Origin: Periconia sp. R9002
Lineage: Eukaryota > Ascomycota > Dothideomycetes > Pleosporales > Periconiaceae
Direction of reading: 5' to 3'
Length of the DNA stretch: 64,000 bases
Assembly (NCBI GenBank): GCA_023627715.1
Contig: JAMAHW010000031.1
Location: 124,001-188,000, forward strand
Position 1 is the stretch's first letter. Every line of letters starts with the position of its first letter. Of the stretch, positions 31,864-44,482 are shown one piece after another. The notes under the pieces were generated by a model, which made no database searches, was not told the DNA's origin, and was given only the letters and a program-made list of their open reading frames with translations. The position numbers and the translations under genes were made by a program.

Positions 31864-33612
31864 ATGTCTGGCCTTGAGGTTGCTGGGATCGTATTGGGGT
31901 CGTTACCCCTCATTATCTCAGCCTTGGAGCATTATGCAGACCTCGTGCAGACTGTGAACCGGGCGATCAAGTACAAAACGGAAGTGAAAAGCCTCAAACA
32001 CGACCTTCAAGCGGAGTCTATCATTTTTTTGGACACTCTTGAGCGCGTCCTTGATGGCCTGGTCCCGGCAACGCAACTAGAGGAGCTACTTGATAACCCG
32101 GCAAGTACGTTCTGGCAAGATACTGCGCTCAATGAGAAACTCAAAAATCGATTGGGCCACTCGTACGATGTATTTACGCATACTGTCACAAACATGAACG
32201 CGACGATTCGAACTTTCACCGAGCGGCTTGATATGGACGAACAGGGCAAAGTTCGGTGGACTGAAAGTACGGGCCCAGAACTGGCCTTGAAGAGGGCAGG
32301 GTTCAGTCTTCGGAAGCGAAATTTCGACGACCTTGTGAAGCAACTTCAGAAGCACAATCGATATCTGGAAAAATTCACTAATAGAAGCATTGAATTCGAG
32401 CCCTCTAGACAAAACAGAAACATCACTTCAACCTTTCAAAAGTTGGGCGACTATGCGAAAAGCGTATTCAATGCTCTTGAAGCCTCGTTCAGATGCAGTT
32501 GCCAGAACTCTATAGAACACACAGCGCTTCTTGGGCTCACACCATATCCACTACAAACCTCATCACAGAAAACTAAGAAGCAGTCAAATCCTGAATTACA
32601 CGTTGTCATTTCTGGCGCTTCTTCCGAGACTCTAATTTGGCAGGAAGTGTCTCTGCAGCCTGACGAGGAACATTCCCATAATCAACTAAATTCAATACAG
32701 AATCTCGTCGAGTCTTGGGAGGGATTATCAACAAGCACATCAAAAGCAGCTGTATCACATTATAAAGATCGATATGCGAAAGGTTCAACATCCGGGATCC
32801 AAAGCTCGCGCTCGAAAAAACAAGTCAAATTCGCACCAAACACGGGCAGTGCGGCTTTGTCCACTAGCATCGGCACTTCCGATCCACGGTCTTCCGGCGA
32901 GCAATCGCAAATATCTAGTATTTGCCAATTCCTCATCTCGCCACCTCCCTGCAGCTACCCAAGGTACATTCTTGATGGAGATTGCAAGTTTTTACTTTAC
33001 CCGAGAGACCGCTCACCCAGCCCAAGCAGAACGCTCTGGTCCACACTATCACTTCGACAAATTCTTCACGGCGAAAACCAAAAGCCTGCACCTCCACTCA
33101 CAACATGGGACAGGCTTTCTCTCGCCGCAAAATTTGCCTCCGCAGTACTACAACTTTATGCTTCTCCATGGCTACAGTCTACCTGGGGCAACGATGACGT
33201 GATGTTTCTGCAGCGGGACGACACGTCATTGTATGAACAAGTATATCTCTCTAAAGACATAATCAGGTCAGGTAAAAAGGCTATAAAGCCTTCCTCGTTG
33301 AGCCTGTTCAACGAGACTCTCATAGCACTAGCTGTGGTTCTTGTAGAACTCAGTCTTGGACCAATTGAGAAACTGCAGATACCTGATGATCTACAAGCAG
33401 GCATCTATGCGAGAATAGTAACTTTGTGGCGGCTGGCGAATGGAAATGAAATTGGAACTGTGTATGGGCCAAAATATCAATCAGCCGTGAAGAGATGCGT
33501 CGAGCTAGCCAAAATGTCGAACACCTTTGATGAGCAGGTCAAACAGAAATTTTACGCTGGTGTTGTATCAGTACTGGAAGATCAGGCAATGCGCAAGGCC
33601 GTTGTGATCTAG
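31864..33612 (+). CDS. DUF7580-like helical fungal protein
   Basis: Single exon, 582 residues. The start MSGLEVAGIVLGSLPLIISALEHY is the hallmark N-terminus of a large Pezizomycotina family; it is hydrophobic and followed by long amphipathic helices. A Ser/Lys-rich linker sits mid-protein. The C-terminal part (TWDRLSLAAKFASAVLQLYASPWLQ, then LSLFNETLIALAVVLVELSLG) resembles the degenerate kinase-like module that defines DUF7580. Related N-termini occur in fungal cell-death and prion-forming proteins such as HeLo-type proteins. I see no intact kinase catalytic motifs (no HRD or DFG). Its partner gene lies head-to-head on the other strand. Family assignment is from memory; the cell-death role is inference. 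Confidence 0.78.
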   Translation: MSGLEVAGIVLGSLPLIISALEHYADLVQTVNRAIKYKTEVKSLKHDLQAESIIFLDTLERVLDGLVPATQLEELLDNPASTFWQDTALNEKLKNRLGHSYDVFTHTVTNMNATIRTFTERLDMDEQGKVRWTESTGPELALKRAGFSLRKRNFDDLVKQLQKHNRYLEKFTNRSIEFEPSRQNRNITSTFQKLGDYAKSVFNALEASFRCSCQNSIEHTALLGLTPYPLQTSSQKTKKQSNPELHVVISGASSETLIWQEVSLQPDEEHSHNQLNSIQNLVESWEGLSTSTSKAAVSHYKDRYAKGSTSGIQSSRSKKQVKFAPNTGSAALSTSIGTSDPRSSGEQSQISSICQFLISPPPCSYPRYILDGDCKFLLYPRDRSPSPSRTLWSTLSLRQILHGENQKPAPPLTTWDRLSLAAKFASAVLQLYASPWLQSTWGNDDVMFLQRDDTSLYEQVYLSKDIIRSGKKAIKPSSLSLFNETLIALAVVLVELSLGPIEKLQIPDDLQAGIYARIVTLWRLANGNEIGTVYGPKYQSAVKRCVELAKMSNTFDEQVKQKFYAGVVSVLEDQAMRKAVVI

Positions 33613-35325
33613 CTGTAAAGTAGAGTAGCAAGTATCATAATTTCCTGTCTCATCTATCAAGAATCGCATTGCCTTGGTAAAGTAACAGTTCGCTGGAATG
33701 CAGCAAGTAATAGATATGGCCGAAACCCTTCATAGTATCGAAACGCATCGAAATGCCAAGATTTCTAGGATATTAAATTGACAAAAACTCCATGTAACCT
33801 GGAGAACTTACAGATCGTCATAGGCGCTGCATCATCTTTGAAAGAAGTTCCCTCACAGAGGACGTTACTGCTTCAAGTATTTATAATCCTCAAAGTCTAG
33901 AAGTACGCTCCATCCAGCATAGTTACACCTATTCGGCACTCGACATCTTCCATCTGGCCGTCTTACCTTCAGCCGCACACATCCCTCCGATACCCTAGTC
34001 GAAATATATTGCTTGGTGGAAACGTGCCCAATCCCTGAACCCTCCCCACTGTAGATCTTACTCTTCGGCTGTTAAAGCTTGGCTTGCACGCGTGAGGTGC
34101 CGGATAGTAATTTGTGCAGGGGTCTGCAGCTGGAGGAGCGAGCGAGACTTTGCGGGGACAAACCTGATTGGAGTAACCCAACGATGTAGTAGTAAATGGT
34201 TTAGTCTTCGACCTCGGATGGATGCAATTGGGTGGATGGATATTTTTGTGGTAGGGATGGGGTATGTGGATCATTTCGAGTGAGGAGAGACAGGGGTCAC
34301 AACTTCAAGAAAGTTCTCTGACTCGTCCAGTGAGAAAAGTTTTTCTGTTTCTTTGCCAAAAATTTTGAGGGAGCCTTGTGCTAGTGTTATGATGAGTGAT
34401 GTATCTTATATTGTTCTGTGTAATCGTGAATCTATGGTGTTTCTCCGATCGCCACGTATCGAGGCAATCGGGGTAGGGTATCCGATAAGACTTGAGATCC
34501 TATCTTCATTCTTTGCACGAACTTTAAAGATTTTTTCTAATAGGCAATGAATCATTACACTGTAGTGTACTCCTTGTGCGACCGGGTTGCTTTCACATGG
34601 CTGTCATGGACTCCAGTTGAGGTAGAGTGTATGGAAATTTTTAACAAAAAAATTCACCGTCTGTTGAAGTATCCTATCTAGCTTCATCCTATTGTGAAAG
34701 CATGTCTGCCCAGAACCCCACATCCCACGTAGGGGGGATACTTGCATCATTTCCAACAAACGGTTTTCCTGCGATGTGAACTTTAAAATGATCACATTTA
34801 GTAGAAACAGCTGATGCCGAAGATGATAGGCCAAGTCCCTTGGTATATCTTGGAAATTGCACTGTTCAGTTTCGGACGCGGAAGTGTTGAAAGCGACGAT
34901 GTGGTCCGTCACTCGATTTCGACTGTTACGGCCATATATCTGTCTCCATTTTCAAGGTCCGGTTCTGTACAACCCACCATTTCATTAGGCCGTCTGGAAC
35001 ACCCAAGACATCCAACTTCCTAACAGAGTGTGGCCACAATATCGCAGGACAACTTACTGTGCCCAATCATCAAACAATTTAAATGAACTACGTATTTGGG
35101 TACAAGACTGGTTAACAGGCTTCCACATTGCCGGCATTTACTAATGTGGGGGGGTCATATCTAGGCTTGGCAATGTCTTCCCATGATATAAGGGCCTTTG
35201 TTAATGCAATAGCTGGTAACTGTTGTGTTCTCTGTACGCTCATTCACTGCCTTCCTACCTTCTCTACACGCCCCCTCCCAGCTGTACCATAGCCTTACAA
35301 GTATTTCGAATCTCTAGTAGTCAAG
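33613..35325. other. Gene-free spacer
   Basis: About 1.7 kb between the DUF7580-like gene and the DUF1996 gene. Frames such as 33969-34274 on the minus strand have no domain and poor composition. It holds the DUF1996 promoter at its right end. Nothing else is supported. Confidence 0.4.
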
Positions 35326-36620
35326 ATGCAGTGGGCTATACTGGCTGCTGGTGCGCTTTTGACGCAAAATGTTGCCGCACAAAACATGTTGCGATTCGCC
35401 TGCTCGCAGCTCGTTGTAGAGCGCACTGATCCTTTGGTTAACCCTGGCCAGAAGTACACTCCTCACCTTCATCAGGTCAGTACATGTCTTATGTCAAAGT
35501 ATTTCTATCAAACTGATCTCAAGAATTAGATTGTTGGTGGTAACTCATTCAACATCACCATGGACCCCAACAACGACCCTGCTCAGCTCTCCACCTGCAC
35601 ATCCTGCTCCTTTAATCAAGACAAGTCAAATTACTGGACCGCAGTCATGTTCTTCAAAGCCAAAAACGGAACTTACACCCGCGTTCCACAGGTCGGCAAC
35701 GGCGGCCCTCAGGGGAAGCTCATCAATAAGGGCGGTTTGGACGTCTACTACATCCCGAGTGGAAAGACCACTGCTTTCAAGAAGGTACGCTTACTTCCCC
35801 ATCAACCCCATAAAACAAGAAAATAGACACTAACATCAACCAGGGCTTCCGTATGTTGGCGGGATCCGCTTACAACACTGACACAAGCAAAGTCGCCAAG
35901 GGCGCCATCTGCCACCGATGCTGGACTTCGTCCAACGAAGGCAATTTCGTCGGCGGCGCTCCCTGCACAGGATCTGATACGGTCGAGATTCCTGCTGATC
36001 CCAAGTGCAAGATGATCCGCCAGACCATCATATTCCCCACGTGCTGGGACGGCAAAAACCTCGACTCCCCCAATCACCAAGACCACGTCAAGTATGGCCA
36101 GGGCTCTGGTGCAAACGGCGGTGGCGCTTGCCCATCTACTCACCCCGTAAAGCTTCCCCAGATCATGTACGAGCTCATGTGGAATGTAACAAGTTTCGCC
36201 GACAAGAGCATTTGGCCATCCGACGGGTCTAACCCCTTCGTGTACTCGATGAACATCGGGTAAGTACATACAAACTGTATTAGAAAAATGCAAATCGTAG
36301 GTGGGGAGCTTACAAAATCTTTGACAGTGGTGCTGCCGCACACGGTGACTACGTTTTCGGCTGGGAGGGTGACTCCCTCCAAAAGGCGATGGATAACGGC
36401 TGCAACCTCAACAGCGCATGCCCTAAGGCCGGTCTCACCACCCAGACCGACGCTCAGTACTCCTCGTGCACCAAAGCGCAACAGGCTCCTGAGGAAGTCA
36501 ACGGATGTAAGTCGTTCCCCTTGCAGCTATGGCTCTCCTTGAGTGTATCTGGAAGCATCATGCTGATTTAATGCAGGGCTCAAGGAACTCCCTCTCGGTT
36601 CCAAGGCCATCAAGGCATAG
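35326..36620 (+). CDS. Secreted DUF1996-domain protein
   Basis: Five exons (35326-35475, 35530-35784, 35844-36259, 36328-36506, 36577-36620) join in frame to 347 residues. A signal peptide (MQWAILAAGALLTQNVAA) is followed directly by the DUF1996 domain: MLRFACSQLVVERTDPLVNPG, STCTSCSFNQDKSNYWTAVMFFKA, ICHRCW, FPTCWDGKNLDSPNHQDHV and YVFGWEGDSLQKAMD. Cysteines are numerous and spaced for disulphides. Members are extracellular or cell-wall proteins of fungi, often with a C-terminal WSC domain; this one has none and ends soon after DUF1996. A hydrolase-like role has been suggested for the family but is not established here. Confidence 0.88.
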
Positions 36621-37472
36621 ACGTAAGATTTATTACCTTGACATGTTATATCTATCACTATCCGGAGCTTTCTTTCTTCGAGAGAGGCACACATATAACC
36701 GTTACTCATCTGTCCCGCTGCCCCACATGCGATCCTTTCTCCTTCACCGTTCAGCCTAAAGCACGTTTTGCACGTTTCATTCAACTTTACGCGGGCACGG
36801 GGGGTGGCGTCTCGTGTATGCGCATCGACGGAAGAGGAGTGCAGTAGTGTAGGGACTTTCTTATTTTTTAGATTAAAGGGTAATTTAATCACTCTCATTC
36901 ACTCGCTTGCCTGCCTGGACAACTAACTTGAGAAAAATGTACACGAGATCATTGAAAAACGAGATATGTGCAGTTCACAGATAGCTTTTTTTTTGAACAA
37001 TTCAGTCTCCAGATTTTACGAATGATTTTCTCGAGCTAGAGAACTGGTACTTCGGCTTATATTTCCTAAAGTCTGCTCTCCTATGTAGACCTGTGAAGTT
37101 TTGGAAACGGTTGCAATGGCGATGGGCAATGCACTTTATAACATGAAATTTGTAACCTCTTCCATCTGAAAAGATAAAGAGTCTCAGGGAATAATGTATT
37201 TAAGGTTCAAAATGTGGTTTGCGCGGGAACTTTGACGAAATTCCCAGACCAAAGCATATGGGTGCTCCCTCAGTATGACGTAAATTGAATTTGATCATCA
37301 ACATTCAAACAGGAAAAATCGACATGTGAAAAATGCATCTTCTGTATTCAATGTACACGATCCTACGAGAGAGTAAGAAACGGAAACCAAAAAAATGGAA
37401 TGACATCAACCAACTACCTCTCAACCCTAAAGTGCTATCACTTCTGAAACACCAAACCCCTTACAATCCCAT
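36621..37472. other. Convergent 3' spacer
   Basis: About 850 bp between two 3' ends. It is mixed AT-rich with short homopolymers (T-run near 36988). No gene is supported. Confidence 0.4.
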
Positions 37473-38300
37473 CTACGCTACCCCATTCTTATTCAACAGC
37501 GCCGTCCAATTGTTGTTCAACCCCAGCGAAAAATCATGGCTCCACGCATTGGCGACCTCGTGAACTGGAATGCTCGAGGAGTTCGAACTAGGGTTCGAGG
37601 GTCGACCGGAGGAGTACGCAAATGCAAGCCGCGAGGATCCGGTTGGGTTCAGGCGGACGGTGCTAGATCCCGAGGTCCACTGCGTGCAGCCGCGGCATAG
37701 TGCCGTGTACTGCCAGTGAGTCCCGTTTACGCGGGTGCCTTTGGAGAGGAGAGTATAGGCGGCAGAGGCATAAGATGCTGGAGTTGAATGGGCGCTAGAA
37801 AAAAGGTTAGTTGTGTTGTTGGTGAACAGAAGGTGAAAAACGAATGAAGTGTTCTGGACGCATGAAAAAGAGAGAGTCAACTAACGTGGCCCATCGCGAC
37901 GAAACCGTCGGTTTGTTGTTGCCATTGGGGTACGCGACTGTGAGCGGGTTGTTCAACATACTTCCACCCCACGCGAGCCCTGTCCAGCCAACCTGCGAAG
38001 GCGCAACGACTTGAATGACTGCATCGTACGCGCCGGCTGGCGGGCTGCTGGGGAGCGCGAAGCGGTAGACGATGTTGCTTGTGAGCGAGTAAGCGGCTTT
38101 GAATTCGGAGAAGGAGAAGCCGGTTTCCGGATCCGCGTATTGGACGGTGCCGTCTCGTTGGTAGAGATGCTGAGAAGGCCTGGCAGAGACTGTATAGAAG
38201 GTCAGGATTTTCTTGTGCGTGTAATGTGGAGATGTGAATGGAGGTGTCACGTAAACTCACCCAGGCTAGCCAGTGCCGCGAGAGCAAGGGAAAACTTCAT
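37473..38300 (-). CDS. Secreted DOMON / AA8-like cytochrome-domain protein
   Basis: Three exons (38261-38300, 37886-38189, 37473-37794) join in frame to 221 residues. The signal peptide (MKFSLALAALASLVSA) is split from the rest by a first intron. The remainder fits one cellobiose-dehydrogenase-type cytochrome (DOMON) domain: YADPETGFSFSEFKAAY, then VGWTGLAWGGSM, where Met91 is a candidate haem ligand, YTALCRGCTQW and a late VHEVANAWSHDFSLGL with candidate His ligands. It has no dehydrogenase, membrane or carbohydrate-binding module, so it would be a stand-alone secreted electron-transfer domain, possibly passing electrons to a copper oxygenase. Whether haem is bound depends on the His position, which I cannot confirm. 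Confidence 0.8.
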
Positions 38301-41263
38301 CCTGATAGTGAAGACGCCCGTCAGAAAAATATATAGAATAGAAGAAAATCAAAAAGTTGGACAATGGGGTATTTTTGGCTCGTGTCGCTCTATGTGAAAG
38401 CAGTGTTTGGCGCGGCCAGATAGGCGTATTAGTACCAAGTCGAACCCGCCAAGCTCTAAATCTGTCATCAAGCACGTTCTATTCCGGGTCCAGGACGTCT
38501 TCAATGCGTGCGATAAACAAGCCCGCCGGGTACAGTGCAGGGGAAACAGTTGATCTAGGGCGTCATTACGCGTGACTTCCCCGTTACGCCTATAGGAAGC
38601 CAGTGCACGGCCCTAGAGAAACTTCTTTGTACATAGCTAGTCCATTAGGATGGCGAATTGAGAGTTCATACAGGTCATATGATGTGCCAAAATACGATTT
38701 AAATTATGTGACGCTGCTTCGTAGGGGCAAGGCTTGCAATGGAGTGTACGAACATGGAAGGAGGAAGAAAAAGGAAAGCGACTAACAAGGCAATGCAAAG
38801 ATGGTGAACCGCAAGCGAGACGCTTCTTTGCATGCATTCAGAATATCGCTTGCAAATATAGGTACGTATATGTTCTGGTCGGACAAGGCGTCGTATTCCT
38901 CCAGCAATCATAAGGAAGGCATATTGCCTGACAACACTGCCCAGCTTTTTGGTAGAGAGAACACTTTCCCTGTTCATAGCATAAACAAAAACCATGACGA
39001 ACAAAGACGCTTCTAGAAGATACGAGGTTGACGAAACTCAGCAAGAAACTACTGTCATATGACAGGCTCGTTTGCTTTTACCCGCAGATTGAAGATATAT
39101 ACCGTCGCGGCAAATGAGATATTGCCCATCGTCGATGGGTCACAAAATAGCCGAGAGAAAGCATATCCCCTGGACCAACCCCCCTGCCCTCACTCCCCAC
39201 GAGCCCTCGCAAGGAGAATTAGATTAAGGTTGGGACTAGCTTGTTAAATCCCTGTTAAGATCACTCTTATCCTCTCCACATTAGTCCCGCCACATTGCAT
39301 GGGTTTAATTTCAACGTTGGCCCAAAGGAGACCGTTGATATATACTCCCTTGTCTGGACTGTTGCTCCACCAGGAAATGATTTGTACATTGCGAAATTCG
39401 TGTTTGTCTCCCCACAATGCCACATGTGGGGTGCAGAGGGTCCACTGTATCGATTCTCAACGCCGAATCACAGTGAGGACAAACCGAAATGGACAATGTC
39501 AACAGCCTCGCCAATCCGTCGCTTAGGGTCAGAAGATTGTGCGCCCCAAAAATAACGGCGATTGCGTGCGTCTGAAATCAAAATCGCCAGGTTTTGATGA
39601 AGATTGTGGGAAGGAGAAAAGTGGTTTCATCGAATCAAACCCACGCACAAGGTACTATAGCAGACGGCTACAAAGCCGACAGATACCTTAGCCTGGCCTG
39701 AGGTACTGATGTAGGCCAAAAATAGAGGCAAAAGAGCCTGGAATGTGATGCTGTCCGGGTTTTCCATCGCCAAATGGGAAAAGATTAGCTAGACCAAAGG
39801 TGGTTTCTCTTCCTGTGTGCTCAGTCTCGACCATGGCCGCTTTCGAGTTTTTTTATAATCAAGTTTCCTTCTTCAAATCAAGAGATAACCGAACGTGACA
39901 CTAGAAGAACCCCCCACCCCCAAAAAGCTACCCGTAGCATGTGAGGTACAACGTTTCCGGAATTTGTTTGCGGTGCCAGGAATCACTCACCAAGTTCCGT
40001 TTACGAGTGAAGAGATCACACAAACTCGAAAAAGGGCAAGAAAATCCAGCTCATGAACCACGCTAACCAAGCAACGTCCAAAGTTTTCACGCATAAGCAT
40101 TATCCCCAACATGACGGTGCATGTACATGCAATAGCTACATGATACCCATAGAAATCTCAATTACCAACACCCAAACCCACGCTTCACCATCTAGCACAA
40201 AATTCTCACAAAAGCCCACCACCATCTCCTTGTTAACTGTATGAGAGCATAACATGTAGAACAAATCGATTGATTCTTTCGGATAGATAGTACACTTGTA
40301 CATTCGATTTTCCATGCGATATACTAACCTACCAATTCCTTATTACTCTATTTCTAACACTCTTTTCCTCACCCACCGCAAGACACGCCCCAAAACACTC
40401 TTTCTACCCCCCACCTTCCAACACTGTAAAAAAGTAGTCAAACCGCTACTACAAAAAAAACCCCCCCTCCCCCCTCCCCCATCCGCCCTGAAGTGCGTAC
40501 ATTAATGCGAACGAGTAGACCATTCACCCTACACCCAAACTCAGCACACTCCAGCCAATCCCATCTCAACACCGTCACACATCTCCCTTACCATCATCAT
40601 TATTCTTACGTTACTAGCTAACACAACACACATTAAAATACAGATAACTAACCGCCTAAGAAAATAGGATTATTAACAAGACATTAAAACTTTGCCACCA
40701 CCGGACCGGCTTTGTCACATACGCAGTTCCCCCTAAGTTAAATGTAAACAAATACAGACGTTACTTCATTTGGTGGAATAGCAGAGTAGTGTATCTACTT
40801 ATAATACATACATATAGACGTCGATATATGTATACCAAAACAAAATACATACCTAACCTAAGACAGATGTATGTAGGAGGATGGAGTGAAATGGAGTACG
40901 TAATGATGGAAAACGGCGGGCTATCGAGGATGCAGAGACGAGGTTATGCAGGTGGGTAGGTAAGTAATTAGATACGCACATCGTGTTTATATCATCAGTA
41001 CAAACTTTCCATCTCTCTCTGATTTTGAGAACCACATAACCATAGCACACCTATATCGCGGGTACAAAGTCAGCTAAATCCAACTAGGGATAATACAATG
41101 AGTGATGAATGTCTCAATATACCACGCTACGTGGTGTCTTGATAACAAACAACCCTGTACCTAGAGTCTAACACACAAACTTCTCGAAGCAACAAACAAG
41201 TATTCCAACACGGACATAAAGATCATTTCTATGCCTACGTATATGTACATTTGAACTATTTGT
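38301..41263. other. Long gene-free spacer with low-complexity tract
   Basis: Nearly 3 kb with no convincing gene. An A-run followed by a C-rich tract lies at about 40452-40480. The stretch 40000-41260 is rich in TATA/TACATA words. The right end is the 3' flank of the MFS gene. A non-coding RNA or small gene cannot be excluded. Confidence 0.4.
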
Positions 41264-42801
41264 CTACAAAGTATACCTAAACAGAATCCCCGCTCCATTC
41301 TCGATGCCCTCGTGGCCCGCATCACGGTCGGCCTTGCGATTCAGGCGCTGCAGCCAGAACCGCAGGGCCAACGATGCGGTGACGCAGCAAGCCAGGGCGA
41401 CGGTCAGGACGATACATCCCATGCGGTAGAGACTGGATAAAGCATACGTTAGTATATTTGGGAGATATATCGGAGTGGAAGGGAGGGGGAGACGTACGGA
41501 GCATCCTTGGAGGGATAAAGGTACGCAGATGCAATATTCGTTGCGTTACTAACGGCTGTAGCGAGACCTACAGCGACAGCTCGTTTGGCTTTGGGCCGCT
41601 GGATGGTGGCCGAGACCCAAGAGAGCACGACTTGGAAGGCCGAGAAGGCGCCCATGGCTTGCAGGAACATGGCGAAGTATCGGGCGCCTGTGTTGTGTGT
41701 CGACATGGAAAGGACTTGGCCGACTATCGAAATGCAGCACGCCGTGACGATGTGGAAGCAGTGCTCGCCCGTCCGGCCCGAGTGCCATGAGTTAAGGATG
41801 GAGAAGAGGAAGGCGAGGAAGTAGGGGGGCGCGGTTAGGAGGAGGGTTTCCACGCGCGGGAAGCCGAGGGTTTTGACGATGGAGGGGAAGAAGTAGGTGA
41901 AGCTCATTGAGCAGACGGCGCAGGTTTGGATCAGGACGAGGAGGTACACTTTGGGGTCTGTCATGGCTAGTTTCAACCCGACGAAGACGGAGTCGGTGAC
42001 TTCATCCTTTGTGCCGTCGTTTTCGCGTTCTAAACGCCACTGTGCGAGTGCTGTTTCCTCGGGTGATAGGAATGATGTGTTGGACGGGTAGTTGGGGAGA
42101 AGGACGTATCCGGCGAAAGCCAGGACAATAGTTAACGCGCCTTCGAGAATGAAGATCCATCGCCAAGAAGGATACCCACCGACACCGTCCATACCATCGA
42201 CGATGCCAGCTGCGATCAAGCCACCAAACGCCGAGGAAAGCGTATAGCCAGAGTAGAATGTCGCAATTCGGGAGGGCAGTTCTTTCCTTGTGTACCAACA
42301 GGACAGGAAGAAGATACATCCCGGGAAGTAGGGCGCCTCCGTTACTCCGACCATGAAGCGGAGCGCGACCAACCCAGCGTAATTCTGCACAAATCCCGTA
42401 GCACCAGAAACAATACCCCAGATAATTACGACGGTGGGGAGGTAAATTCTCGGTTTGAAGATGGATAGAAGCATGTTCGACGGCACCATCATGGAGATGT
42501 AACCAGCCCAGAGCACCATCACAGCAGTCTGATACTGAACATCATCGATGCCGAGCGTGGCCTCCAAATTTCCCAGTCGAGCATTCGCAATGGCATTTCG
42601 ATCGAGGATATTGAGAAGGAAGAGCACAATAAGGACCGGTAGGGACCGAATATCAATCTTGCGAACGAGCTTCTTCTCCATAACCGCAAGCTCCTCGGTT
42701 GTGAAATTCCGGAGAATCTCAGGAGTCTGACCAGGTGTTCCCACCACGGTCTCGATCTCGGCGAGAGACGCCTTGGAGATGGAGGCCTTTTCAGCGTCCA
42801 T
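41264..42801 (-). CDS. MFS transporter, anion:cation symporter (allantoate/Dal5-like) type
   Basis: Two exons (41498-42801, 41264-41432) split by a 65 bp GTACGT..CAG intron give 490 residues. The protein has a cytosolic acidic N-terminus and about 12 membrane helices with a central cytosolic loop (LERENDGTKDEVTDSV). Family marks include NILDRNAIANARL in helix 1, FMVGVTEAPYFPGCIFFLSCWYTRKELPSRIA between helices 4 and 5, and WRWIFILEGALTI in helix 6. ACS-family fungal members import organic anions such as allantoate, nicotinate, tartrate or sugar acids with protons. It is divergent from the aldolase gene and close to DenD-like and b2-like genes, which suggests uptake of a sugar or hydroxy acid. 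The exact substrate is unknown. Confidence 0.9.
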
Positions 42802-43533
42802 TGTGAAAGGAGGGAAGAATGCAAGGATGGACGACGACGCCTTTCAAGCGTTCAGAGTTCGAAAAGTGGAGCGAGCGCAAACCCCAGCTCCGGAACGTAC
42901 CCAGTCATTTCCATCTGGGGAATCTCGTTCTTATACTCGGAGGACATGATTCACGCATGACGCGCAGGGTTCCCCATCCCGACGTCCTAGAATTGCGGGG
43001 TGGAAAATGCGGGCGAATAATGCGGAGAAGTGAAGCTGGGGAAGAGGCATCAGGTCATCCTCCTAGGTCGATTTGTTGTTAGGGCGATGGCTAGTGAAGT
43101 TTATTAGGGCCATGGCGGTCGGTGTTGCGGCCGAGATGTCGGCGGTGGCCCCGATGAGTGAGTGGGGTGGAGGTGGAGAAGAATTAGGCGGTGGTTACGG
43201 TGGCTGGGATGGAGGAGAAGAGAAGATGAAAAGCCCCGCCGGTTGTTCTAGTTCGGAAATCGGCAACGGCTCGGAACCGATGATGCAACCATTCCGAGAG
43301 ACAGAGGGAGAGAGGGGAAGCAGTGTACGACAGGTGAAGCTATGTATGTACCTAGGTAGGCATCTAACTACTTTACGCATGATAGCCGGTCATTTCATCT
43401 ATCTTTGATTGCCGACATGACCTCGCGTTCCAACAACTTCGGAGGGGCTGCGTGATTTTTTTTCCTTCCTCTCTCTTCAAACCTCATCAATTCCACTCCA
43501 ACCTCTCCAATCTCCTCGGTTCAGACCTCCAAA
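42802..43533. promoter_or_regulatory. Divergent promoter with CreA-like hexamers
   Basis: This spacer separates the MFS and aldolase start codons. At least five hexamers match the carbon catabolite repressor CreA consensus SYGGRG: 42882-42887 (reverse), 42915-42920, 42995-43000, 43036-43041 and 43162-43167. About three would be expected by chance in this length on both strands, so the excess is mild. Confidence 0.35.
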
Positions 43534-44482
43534 ATGGCACCCGATCTATCCAAGAACCGCGCCCTCAGAATCGTAGCTCACGCTGCCGAAAACAAATACG
43601 CCATCCCCGCCATCTGCTGCTACAACTTGGAATCGATACTGGCCAGCATACGAGCCGCCGAAGCAAAGAAGTCGCCCATCCTCATCCAGCTATTCCCCTG
43701 GGCCGTCCACTTCGCGGGCGGCGTCCTCGTGCACGCTGCAAAAGAAGCTGCCGACAATGCCTCAGTCGTACGTTCTTATCCCCCAAATGATGCAAACCGC
43801 CACAACTAACACATCCTCACAGCCCGTAGGCCTCCACATGGACCACGCGCAGACGCCCGAAATCGTCAAACGGGCGGCGGACCTCGGAGGCTTCGACGGC
43901 ATCATGGTCGACATGTCGCACTACGAGAAAGAAGAAAACTTCCGGTTAACCAAAGAACTCGTCGCGTACTGCAACGAGCGCGGCATCATCACCGAGGCAG
44001 AGCCAGGCCGCATCGATGGCGGCGAAGACGGCGTAGGCGACGTCGCAGCCATGGGCCTCGAAGCCATCCTCACAACGCCCGAGCAAGCCGAAGACTTCGT
44101 CTCCCTCGGCATCAACTGGCTCGCGCCCGCCTTCGGAAACGTGCACGGCAAGTACGGTCCCAAGGGACCCCAGCTCGACTACGACCGCCTCAAGCGCGTC
44201 CACGCTCAGGTCGGGGACCGCGTGCATCTCGTCCTGCATGGCGCCGGCGCCGAGTGGTTCACGAACAAGGAGATTCTGCAGGCGAACATCGAGTGCGGGA
44301 TCGCGAAGATGAATTTGAACGATGCGATTAATAATGATTTTATAAGGGTCATGTCGCAGAAGGCGGCGAGCACGCCGTTGACGGCGCTGATTGAGGAGGC
44401 TACGAATGAGATGCAGAAGTCGGTCGAGAAGTTTTGCGATTGGATGGGGTCGTCGGGGCAGGCGGATAAGATTCAGTTGTGA
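43534..44482 (+). CDS. Class II (zinc) ketose-bisphosphate aldolase-like
   Basis: Two exons (43534-43767, 43823-44482) give 297 residues. The (beta/alpha)8 barrel shows the class II signature: IPAICCYNLESILA near the N-terminus, GLHMDHAQT with catalytic Asp85 and zinc ligand His86, ITEAEPGRIDGGEDG, FGNVHGKYG with a zinc His, and LHGAGAEW with the third zinc His. Glycolytic fungal fructose-bisphosphate aldolase is longer, about 360 residues; this shorter form is nearer the tagatose/ketose-bisphosphate aldolases of catabolic pathways. It likely splits a phosphorylated ketose or sugar-acid derivative into three-carbon units in the cytosol. It is divergent from the transporter and convergent with the DenD-like gene. 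GC-rich codon use suggests strong expression. Confidence 0.87.
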
